A stretch of DNA of 64,000 bases, taken from Bacteroidota bacterium (GTDB taxonomy: Bacteria; Bacteroidota; Bacteroidia; JAHEXY01). This document shows, piece by piece, positions 40,114 to 48,025 of the stretch (positions within the stretch are counted from its first letter, which is position 1; each line of letters starts with the position of its first letter). The notes beneath the pieces are model-generated. The model had not been told where the DNA came from. It saw only the letters and a list, made by a program, of their open reading frames with translations, and ran no database searches. The stretch is taken from contig JAHEXY010000001.1 in NCBI GenBank assembly GCA_023251875.1, positions 310,001-374,000 of the forward strand. Reading direction: 5' to 3'. The position numbers were made by a program, and so were the translations under genes.

Positions 40114-41460
40114 ATGAACATAATAAAAAAAATCTGTGGCCTTGTTGTAGGATGCTCAATGGCAACAGGAGTAATGGCTCAACAAGATCTCACTCTTTAT
40201 TTCATGAACAATGTAATGCAATCGAGCGAAGTAAATGTAGTAGCGAATCCTGATAGCACTCAAATATTTTCATTAGGATTACCAGGAATTTCATCAACAT
40301 TTTTGAATGTAGCCAATAATGGATTTGTGATGAGTGATTTGATTAAAAAGAGAGCAGATGATTCGCTCTATCTTGATTTTCAAAATGTATTTTCCAAAAT
40401 GAAAGATCTGAACAGTTTTTCTGTAACCGCTCATACCGATTTGCTTTCGCTGAGAATAAAGGCAGGAAAAAACTTATTCATTTTTAATATTACCGATAAG
40501 GTAAATGTTGAATTGGATTATCCAAAATCGTTGTTTGAATTACTTTATTATGGTAATGGCAATTATGTGGGCGAAACTGTTAATGTAACAGGACTTGGAA
40601 TAAATGAAACGCATTATAGGGAATATGCATTGGGATGGAACAGAACATTTGGGAATTTTACTGTTGGAGTACGTCCTAAAGTATTGTTTGGTAAAAGCAA
40701 TATTTATACAGAAACAAGTAATATAAGCCTGTATACTGATCCAAACAATTATGATCTTACCCTTTCTTCAGCATTTATGGTGCATACAGCTGGTATCCCT
40801 CAAGGTGGTTTCGATCCTGTTTATTATATGTTTTCTACACAAAATATGGGTTGGGCTGTTGATTTAGGAACATCGTATCATTTAAATGATAAAGCTTCGT
40901 TTTCGGCAAGTGTTCAAGATATAGGTGCAATAAAATGGAAAGATGGATTAACGGATTATAGTATGAAGGCCTCAACATTCACATACAAAGGTGTTGATGT
41001 TGCAGAAATGAGTGATTTTGCAACTAATTTAGTTGATTCACTTAAGAATACTTATAAAGTTACCACAGATACGAGTGCCGCATCTTATACAACAAAATTA
41101 CCAACTAAAATTAATTTGAGCGCTTCTTATGATATAACACCACATAATACATTTAGTTTATTGCTTAAAGGAACATCAACTACAAGTGGTTTTACTCCTT
41201 CTTATACTTTAGGCTACGTGCATCAGTTTGGAAGAATATGGAATGTTGGTTTAAGTTATTCAGTTATGAATAAAACATACAATAATGTTGGAGTATGCTC
41301 TTCTCTAAAACTTGGGCCATTTCAATTCTATACTGTAACCGACAATGTTGTGGCCTATTTTTTACCTGAAAAAGCAAAGAGCATCAATCTTAGATTTGGA
41401 ATGAATATAGTTGTTTACCAAAGAAAACATACAGTAGTGCCAGACAAACCCAAATTTTAA
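40114..41460 (+). CDS. DUF5723-like outer-membrane/beta-barrel type protein
   Basis: Signal peptide MNIIKKICGLVVGCSMATGVMAQ; repeated amphipathic strands; NVGLSYSVMNKTYNNVGVC. Confidence 0.7.
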   Translation: MNIIKKICGLVVGCSMATGVMAQQDLTLYFMNNVMQSSEVNVVANPDSTQIFSLGLPGISSTFLNVANNGFVMSDLIKKRADDSLYLDFQNVFSKMKDLNSFSVTAHTDLLSLRIKAGKNLFIFNITDKVNVELDYPKSLFELLYYGNGNYVGETVNVTGLGINETHYREYALGWNRTFGNFTVGVRPKVLFGKSNIYTETSNISLYTDPNNYDLTLSSAFMVHTAGIPQGGFDPVYYMFSTQNMGWAVDLGTSYHLNDKASFSASVQDIGAIKWKDGLTDYSMKASTFTYKGVDVAEMSDFATNLVDSLKNTYKVTTDTSAASYTTKLPTKINLSASYDITPHNTFSLLLKGTSTTSGFTPSYTLGYVHQFGRIWNVGLSYSVMNKTYNNVGVCSSLKLGPFQFYTVTDNVVAYFLPEKAKSINLRFGMNIVVYQRKHTVVPDKPKF

Positions 41461-41602
41461 TATACATACTTTTATTCTTTGCCTAGTGTCTTTAAAATCC
41501 CCCTAATCAGAAAAGGGGGATTTTATTTGTGTGTCAGGCATGATTTTTTAAATACAAATTTCTTGATGACGGATCATTTTGGTGATTATTATTCTAATAA
41601 TT

Positions 41603-42310
41603 TTAATGGCAATGCGAATGCAGCCCAATTTGTGATAGATGAGGGCTTATATAGGGAATTCCTAAATCCAATCCTCTTAAAATAAAAAGTATCCCCATGG
41701 CAACTACAAATACGGGAATAATTTTCCTGATCATTTTTTGATTTTTAAATGTTAGGGAAAAAGTTTTAAATGAACTTAAGGCTAACATTGCGGGTATGGT
41801 TCCCATGCCAAATAAAGCCATATAGAAAGCTCCATTTATTGGTGAACCGGTATTAATGGCTCCTGCAAGAGCAACATAAACCAAGCCACAGGGAAGTAAT
41901 CCATTTATTAAACCTATTCCTACAACAGAATAAAAGGATTTTCTTTTCAGAAAAAATCTAAATTTTTCTTTTAATACGTTAACCAAAAACAAAGATGGGG
42001 TTACTTTTGAGATTTGTTTTTTTAATAAGAAGGGAAACAAAATACTGCCTATTAAAATTATTCCAACTGTTATTGAAACGGCTTGTTGAAAACCTGCTAA
42101 ATGCAATTCTTTTCCTAATGTTCCAAAAATTATTCCTAATAAAGAATAGGTCGTAATTCTAGAAAAATTATATACTAAAATTGAAAATACTCTCGAAATA
42201 TTACTAGTACCCAATACAGGAACAGCCAATGCAATTGGTCCACACATACCAACACAATGAAGGCTTCCCAGCAAGCCGGTAATACATGCTATTTGAAATA
42301 GATTGATCAT
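41603..42310 (-). CDS. sulfite exporter TauE/SafE-family (cytochrome oxidase-associated) membrane protein
   Basis: GLLGSLHCVGMCGPIALAVP...NGLLPCGLVYVALAGAINTGSPINGAFYMALFGMGTIPAMLAL. Confidence 0.85.
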   Translation of the reverse strand: MINLFQIACITGLLGSLHCVGMCGPIALAVPVLGTSNISRVFSILVYNFSRITTYSLLGIIFGTLGKELHLAGFQQAVSITVGIILIGSILFPFLLKKQISKVTPSLFLVNVLKEKFRFFLKRKSFYSVVGIGLINGLLPCGLVYVALAGAINTGSPINGAFYMALFGMGTIPAMLALSSFKTFSLTFKNQKMIRKIIPVFVVAMGILFILRGLDLGIPYISPHLSQIGLHSHCH

Positions 42311-42314
42311 TTGA

Positions 42315-42350
42315 CCTCACCCCTAGCCCTTCTCCCAAGGGAGAGGGGAA
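42315..42350. repeat. dispersed GGAGAGGG repeat copy
   Basis: CCTCACCCCTAGCCCTTCTCCCAAGGGAGAGGGGAA. Confidence 0.75.
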
Positions 42351-42372
42351 GTTTTGAATTATATATAAAACG

Positions 42373-42819
42373 TTAAATAGTAATTCTTTTTTCTACCAAA
42401 TATTTCTTGTTATTATTTGTCCAAGAAATTTCAATATTGTATAATCCTTTAGCTAATTTTTTTACATCCGTTTTATGAATGCCATTGGAATCAATTTGTA
42501 GCTTTTCAATACAATCTTTTTTTTCGTCAGAGGGTCGGTAAAATTGTATTGAACCAATTACCTCATGTTCATTTTTTAAAAATGGTAAATCAATAGAAAT
42601 AATATTTGTGTCGGTTAAAACTTGAATTTGATTTTCAAATTCTTGTCCACTTTTTTTTTGATCAATTATACCTTGGTATTTTATTTCATCCTCGTAATAG
42701 TTTTCAGTTACTAAATCAAATTTTTGATTCGAACTTTTAAATACAAGCGTTAAAATAATAACTACGAATCCTGCATAAAGAACTGCAATAAAATATCCCC
42801 AGTGAATTTTTGTTTTCAT
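42373..42819 (-). CDS. FixH family protein
   Basis: MKTKIHWGYFIAVLYAGFVVIILTLVFKSSNQKFDLVTENYYEDEIKYQ; genomic context next to ccoG. Confidence 0.85.
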   Translation of the reverse strand: MKTKIHWGYFIAVLYAGFVVIILTLVFKSSNQKFDLVTENYYEDEIKYQGIIDQKKSGQEFENQIQVLTDTNIISIDLPFLKNEHEVIGSIQFYRPSDEKKDCIEKLQIDSNGIHKTDVKKLAKGLYNIEISWTNNNKKYLVEKRITI

Positions 42820-42837
42820 AATGTGAGTTTTAATATC

Positions 42838-42900
42838 ACCTCTCCCTAGCCATCCCTCCTTCGACTCCGCTCAGGATAAACTCGGAGAGGAAAGGTTGGG
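42838..42900. repeat. composite repeat: GGAGAGG-type element interrupted by a TTCGACTCCGCTCAGG element
   Basis: CACCTCTCCCTAGCCATCCCTCCTTCGACTCCGCTCAGGATAAACTCGGAGAGGAAAGGTTGGG. Confidence 0.7.
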
Positions 42901-42915
42901 AATTGTTTATATAAA

Positions 42916-44337
42916 TTACCCCGGCCCTAAAAAATTTGTTGAAACGGTTTCTAATTTCTTTCCATTAGAGTATACTCCAATTTTAATTTTTACTTTATAT
43001 GATGAAAGTGCTGTAGAATCAAGTATTACAAACATGCTCCCTTCTGCTACGCTTTGCTTATTTAAATAAATACTATCCTTTACTAATTTTATTTCTCCTT
43101 TGGGTGATTCCAATATAAATTTTACGGGCATTGCATTATTGGTTTTATTAATCACAGAATAATTATACAAATTACTGATGCGTCCATCTTGTTGTGCTTG
43201 GTATAAAGTACCTGAAGAGCGAAGAATAATAGATTCAACAGGTGTTCTTGTAAGAAGTAAAACTATCCATACGGTACTTAATGATAACAGTACAAAAGAA
43301 TAGCCTATTGTACGTGGGGTAACTTTTAGTTTCTCATTTTTAGCAATTCCATCTTCAGAAGCATATCGTATAAGTCCTTTTTTGAGACCAACATTTTCCA
43401 TCATTTCGTCACATGCATCCATACATGCTGTGCAATTAACACACTCCATCTGCAAACCATTTCTAATATCAATACCTGTCGGGCAAACATCAACACAATG
43501 GTGACAATCGATACAATCCCCCAATTTCTTTACCTTTCTATCTTCATTTTTATGAATCTTAGCTCTCTTTTCGCCTCTTATATAATCATAAGCAATAGAA
43601 ATACTTTTTTTATCCAATAATACCCCTTGTAAACGACCATAGGGGCATACCACCAAACAAACTTGTTCTCTAAATCTAGCATATACTCCATAAAAAACAG
43701 AAGTAAAAACCAGTATGGCTATTAAACCTGATATATGATTAGAGGGATAGTCGCTCATAATTTTTATGAGCTCATCACTTCCTATAATATAGGCTAAAAA
43801 AGTATTGGCAATAATAAATGAAATACAGAAAAAAATAAAATGCTTGCTTACTTTTTTACAAATTTTATCTGTATTCCATGCTGTTTTTTTTAATAATCGT
43901 TGTTGTTTAAAATCGCCTTCAATCCAATATTCAATTTTTCTGAAAACCATTTCCATAAAAATAGTTTGTGGGCAAACCCAACCACAAAATAACCTGCCAA
44001 AAACTACGGTAAATAAAATAATGAATACGGCAAAAGTGAGCATGCCAATTGCAAAGAGATAAAAATCTTCAGGCCAAAATATTTGACCAAAAATGATAAA
44101 TTTTCTCTGAACAATATTAATCATCAACAGAGGCTCGCCTCCTATTCGTATTAATGGAACAGAAAAAAACAGGAGCAGAAATAAATAACTTACATATGTA
44201 CGGTACTTGTAAAATTTGCCTTTCGGCTTTTTAGGAAAAATCCATTTTCTGTGACCTTCTGCATCTATTGTAGCAATAGAATCTCTAAAAGACTCATCTT
44301 TTTTAAAATTATTTATGTCATTGTTTGATTCATCCAT
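42916..44337 (-). CDS. ccoG: cytochrome c oxidase accessory protein CcoG (polyferredoxin)
   Basis: RLFCGWVCPQTIFMEMVFRKIEYWIEG, CLVVCPYGRLQGVL, CIDCHHCVDVCPTGIDIRNGLQMECVNCTACMDACDEMM. Confidence 0.95.
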   Translation of the reverse strand: MDESNNDINNFKKDESFRDSIATIDAEGHRKWIFPKKPKGKFYKYRTYVSYLFLLLFFSVPLIRIGGEPLLMINIVQRKFIIFGQIFWPEDFYLFAIGMLTFAVFIILFTVVFGRLFCGWVCPQTIFMEMVFRKIEYWIEGDFKQQRLLKKTAWNTDKICKKVSKHFIFFCISFIIANTFLAYIIGSDELIKIMSDYPSNHISGLIAILVFTSVFYGVYARFREQVCLVVCPYGRLQGVLLDKKSISIAYDYIRGEKRAKIHKNEDRKVKKLGDCIDCHHCVDVCPTGIDIRNGLQMECVNCTACMDACDEMMENVGLKKGLIRYASEDGIAKNEKLKVTPRTIGYSFVLLSLSTVWIVLLLTRTPVESIILRSSGTLYQAQQDGRISNLYNYSVINKTNNAMPVKFILESPKGEIKLVKDSIYLNKQSVAEGSMFVILDSTALSSYKVKIKIGVYSNGKKLETVSTNFLGPG

Positions 44338-44372
44338 AAAACAATTCAGATTCTATGCCACATTCTTCTTTA

Positions 44373-44437
44373 ACCGCTACGCGGTATGTTCATTTGAATT
44401 ATTTTCATTTGCTACAATACTAAAACGCCTATGGCGT
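44373..44437. repeat. pair of short REP-like palindromes between ccoP and ccoG
   Basis: ACCGCTACGCGGT (44373-44385) and ACGCCTATGGCGT (44425-44437). Confidence 0.65.
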
Positions 44438-44452
44438 ATTGCTGCCTAGTAT

Positions 44453-45283
44453 CTATTTTTTTGTTTGCATTTTTAAACTATCAGGGGCAATTTCATTTGT
44501 ATTTTCAGAATACACTTCTCCTTGTTTTTCTTTTCCGTTAAGCGGATTACTACCTTGTAAACTCCAAACGTAACTAGAAACTTGTTGTATTTGTTTTGGA
44601 GTAAGTTGGGTTTCCCAATTTGTCATGCCTTTACCTAAAATACCATATTTTACTGTTTTAAAAATATTTTTTATCCCTCCCCCATGCAACCAATAAATAT
44701 CCGTTAAATTGGGCCCAACACTACCCTCTGCAGATTGACCATGACAAGGCGTACAATTTGTGGTAAAAATTTCTTTTCCTTGATTTAAATTTTCTTGATC
44801 TGAAAAAAGTGTTACGGTTTCTTCATTTACCTTATTGCCTTCCTTTTCTAAAAAAACAGATTTTTCTTTTGCAGCAATTGCCATTTCATCATTGTATTCA
44901 TCAAGGGAAAGTTTTGCCGAATCACTAAAATGAAAATAAATTAAATAGCCAATAGCCCAAATAATGGTTGCATAAAACATGGCTACCCACCATGGAGGAA
45001 GATGATTATCCAATTCTTTTATCCCATCGTAATTATGATCAAGTAATATTTCTTCTTCTCTATCAATGGGCATTGCATTAGTAAGTGAACTTTCAATTGC
45101 ATCAATAAAAGTTTTTTCATTTTCCTTTTTTATCGGTGGAACAATTTCATGTACCAATGATTTTAAAGTATTTAATAATACAATAAGAATAAGGAGGAGA
45201 AATGAAATAAGAGAAATAAGTATCCAATCTCCAAAACTGATATTTATCAAAACGAAGTTTAAAATATGTATTTGCATAAGCAT
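44453..45283 (-). CDS. ccoP: cbb3-type cytochrome c oxidase subunit III
   Basis: DHNYDGIKELDNHLPPWWVAMFYATIIWAIGYLIYFH and CXXCH haem site NCTPCHGQSAEGSVGPNL. Confidence 0.93.
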   Translation of the reverse strand: MLMQIHILNFVLINISFGDWILISLISFLLLILIVLLNTLKSLVHEIVPPIKKENEKTFIDAIESSLTNAMPIDREEEILLDHNYDGIKELDNHLPPWWVAMFYATIIWAIGYLIYFHFSDSAKLSLDEYNDEMAIAAKEKSVFLEKEGNKVNEETVTLFSDQENLNQGKEIFTTNCTPCHGQSAEGSVGPNLTDIYWLHGGGIKNIFKTVKYGILGKGMTNWETQLTPKQIQQVSSYVWSLQGSNPLNGKEKQGEVYSENTNEIAPDSLKMQTKK

Positions 45284-45302
45284 AAATTTTTATTTTTTAT
45301 TC

Positions 45303-45467
45303 CTATTTATCTAATGGCAATTCAGCCATTTTATTAATATCCTTTTCATCAGCTTTTATTACCCACCATCCTAACACAGCAAAAAACGTTACAAATATTG
45401 AGAGTGATATAATGGGATAAATGGCAACATCATGAATGCTTGACAAATGATCTGTTATAAATTTCAT
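45303..45467 (-). CDS. ccoQ: CcoQ-like small cbb3 oxidase subunit (54 aa)
   Basis: Reads MKFITDHLSSIHDVAIYPIISLSIFVTFFAVLGWWVIKADEKDINKMAELPLDK* between ccoP and ccoNO; absent from the ORF track. Confidence 0.8.
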   Translation of the reverse strand: MKFITDHLSSIHDVAIYPIISLSIFVTFFAVLGWWVIKADEKDINKMAELPLDK

Positions 45468-45473
45468 ATGTAT

Positions 45474-47594
45474 TTATTTTTCTTTATAAATATCTGTTCC
45501 TAGTCTTTGCAAATAAGCTATTACAGCAATAATTTCTTTATTGCTCATTACTTTAATTTGATTTTGTTTTAAATCTTGCGCAATACTATCTGCCTGATGC
45601 ATTAAATCTTGATTGGCAATTTTATCATAACCATCAGGATAAGGAACTCCCATTTTTATCATGGCTCTTATTTTAGCTCCTGTGTTACTTGTATCTAAAT
45701 TATCGTCCATTAACCAAGGATAAGCGGGCATAATAGATCCGGGAGAAATAGATTGAGGGTCTCTCATGTGATTAAAATGCCAAGCATTTGGTTTCTTTAA
45801 TTTATCTCCTCCTTCTCTTTGTAAATCCGGTCCGGTACGTTTTGATCCCCACAAAAATGGATGATCGTAAACAAATTCTCCTGCTTTTGAATATTCACCA
45901 TACCGCTCCGTTTCTGAACGAAAAGGTCGAATCATTTGCGAATGACAATTGCTACAACCCTCACGCACGTATATATCGCGACCTTGCAACTCAAGCGGAG
46001 TATAAGGTTTAACACTAGCAATAGTTGGGATATTTGATTTTACAAGAAAGGTTGGAACCAATTCAATAATACCTCCAATGGCTACCATAATTAAACTAAA
46101 TACCAATAATTGAATAGGTCTGCGTTCAATCCATCTGTGCCAATGATCTGTGCTGTGTGAAGTATATTCTCCAACAAGGGCAGGAGCAGACGATTCTTCA
46201 TTTTCCAATAAACTTCCTAGCTGAATTGTTTTTATTAAATTATACAACATTACTAAAGCTCCTACTAAATACATGCTTCCTCCAATAGAACGCATTGCAT
46301 ACATAGGCGCAATACGTGTTACTGTTGATAAAAATGTATTCGCCAATTGACCTTCGGCAGTAAATTCTTTCCACATTAAACTTTGTGTAAAACCTGCCCA
46401 GTATAATGGCAACACATAAAAAATAATTCCAAGTGTTCCTATCCAAAAATGAAAATTGGCTAATTTTTTAGAATACAATTCTGTTCTAAACAAAACCGGT
46501 ATTAACCAATACAAAACACCAAAGGTTAAGAATCCATTCCAACCTAATGCGCCTACGTGAACGTGAGCTATTGTCCAATCGGTATAATGACTAATAGCAT
46601 TCACACTTTTTATGGATAGCATGGGGCCTTCAAAAGTGGCCATACCATAAGCAGTAATAGCAACCACCATAAATTTTAAAACCGGATTTTCTCTTACTTT
46701 ATCCCATGCTCCACGCAAGGTTAACAATCCGTTAATCATACCTCCCCATGAGGGAGCAATGAGCATGATAGAGAAAATCATTCCGAGCGTTTGTGCCCAG
46801 TCGGGTAAAGCAGTATACAATAAGTGATGTGGACCAGCCCATATATAAAGAAAAATTAATGCCCAAAAATGAATAATGGAAAGTCGGTAAGAATAAACAG
46901 GTCTGTTTGCTGCTTTAGGAATAAAATAATACATGATACCCAAATAAGGAGTAGTAAGAAAAAATGCAACAGCATTATGCCCATACCACCATTGCACCAA
47001 GGCATCTTGAACGCCAGCATACCATGAATAACTTTTAAAAAATGTAACAGGTAATTCAAATGAATTAATAATATGTAGCATGGCTACTGTAACCCATGTT
47101 GCAATGTAAAACCAAATGGCTACATACAAATGGCGTTCTCGTCTTTTTAAAATGGTTCCAAATAAATTAATTCCAAAAACCACCCAAATAAGTGTAATAA
47201 GAATGTCTATTGGCCATTCAAGCTCTGCATATTCTTTGCCTGATGTTATACCAGATACCAATGTTAATGCTGCTGCAACAATAATAAATTGCCAACCCCA
47301 AAAATGTATTTTACTAAGTGTGTCATTAAACATTCTTGCTTTACACAAACGTTGAAGCGAATAATAAATTCCCATAAACATACCATTACCAACAAAAGCA
47401 AAAATGATAGCATTGGTGTGGAGTGGCCGTAAGCGGCCAAAAGTAGTACAGGCAATGCCTAAATTAAGAGATGGGAAAACTAATTGCAATGAAATAATTA
47501 AACCGACCAACATACCCACAATACTCCAAAGCATAGTTGCATATGCAAAATTTTTAACAATTTTATTGTCGTACGAAAATGTTTCTAATGCCAT
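45474..47594 (-). CDS. ccoNO: cbb3-type cytochrome c oxidase fused subunits I and II (CcoN-CcoO)
   Basis: CcoN core (WWYGHNAVAFFLTTPYLGIMYYF; HVHVGALGWNGFLTFG) followed in frame by a CcoO domain (GRDIYVREGCSNCHSQMIRPFRSETERYGEYS). Confidence 0.95.
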   Translation of the reverse strand: MALETFSYDNKIVKNFAYATMLWSIVGMLVGLIISLQLVFPSLNLGIACTTFGRLRPLHTNAIIFAFVGNGMFMGIYYSLQRLCKARMFNDTLSKIHFWGWQFIIVAAALTLVSGITSGKEYAELEWPIDILITLIWVVFGINLFGTILKRRERHLYVAIWFYIATWVTVAMLHIINSFELPVTFFKSYSWYAGVQDALVQWWYGHNAVAFFLTTPYLGIMYYFIPKAANRPVYSYRLSIIHFWALIFLYIWAGPHHLLYTALPDWAQTLGMIFSIMLIAPSWGGMINGLLTLRGAWDKVRENPVLKFMVVAITAYGMATFEGPMLSIKSVNAISHYTDWTIAHVHVGALGWNGFLTFGVLYWLIPVLFRTELYSKKLANFHFWIGTLGIIFYVLPLYWAGFTQSLMWKEFTAEGQLANTFLSTVTRIAPMYAMRSIGGSMYLVGALVMLYNLIKTIQLGSLLENEESSAPALVGEYTSHSTDHWHRWIERRPIQLLVFSLIMVAIGGIIELVPTFLVKSNIPTIASVKPYTPLELQGRDIYVREGCSNCHSQMIRPFRSETERYGEYSKAGEFVYDHPFLWGSKRTGPDLQREGGDKLKKPNAWHFNHMRDPQSISPGSIMPAYPWLMDDNLDTSNTGAKIRAMIKMGVPYPDGYDKIANQDLMHQADSIAQDLKQNQIKVMSNKEIIAVIAYLQRLGTDIYKEK

Positions 47595-47702
47595 ATTTAA
47601 AAAATTTATATCTGTTAAATAAATTTGCTTTTCTAAACCTCAGCCTATAAGACTTTCTCAAAAGTCCTCCAACTCGTCATTACGAGTGAGGAACAAATAA
47701 TA

Positions 47703-47879
47703 CTACTGTTCCTTTATTTTATTTGTTGTTGAATTTTGTTTTGTATGATCTAATAATATTCTAACCGAAGGCGTATAAGTGTCATCAAACTGCCCCTTTT
47801 TTACAGAAACAATAAATGTGACTAAGAATCCCAATGCAATAAGCAAACTTGCTCCAATAAGTAAAAAGAGTACACTCAT
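47703..47879 (-). CDS. ccoS: CcoS-like cbb3 oxidase maturation protein (58 aa)
   Basis: Reads MSVLFLLIGASLLIALGFLVTFIVSVKKGQFDDTYTPSVRILLDHTKQNSTTNKIKEQ*; between ccoI and ccoNO; absent from the ORF track. Confidence 0.85.
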   Translation of the reverse strand: MSVLFLLIGASLLIALGFLVTFIVSVKKGQFDDTYTPSVRILLDHTKQNSTTNKIKEQ

Positions 47880-47894
47880 ATAGAATATTCTTAT

Positions 47895-47980
47895 GGGTTT
47901 TCTGAAAAATATTTTTTTACTATCCTTTCCCTTACTCCCTCTCTATGAGAGAGAGCGTAATTTTGTTTTTCAGAAAACCC
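47895..47980. repeat. 86-bp MITE-like element with perfect 15-bp terminal inverted repeats around a GGAGAGGG-family core
   Basis: GGGTTTTCTGAAAAA (47895-47909) and its exact reverse complement TTTTTCAGAAAACCC (47966-47980). Confidence 0.8.
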
Positions 47981-48025
47981 TTGAGTAAAGTTATCTTTTG
48001 TTGAAAAAAGTACAGATGATGGAAA

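Noticed and set aside
45788-47622. Short antisense ORFs across ccoNO and ccoP
   Set aside because: No recognisable domains; overlapped fully by well-supported genes.
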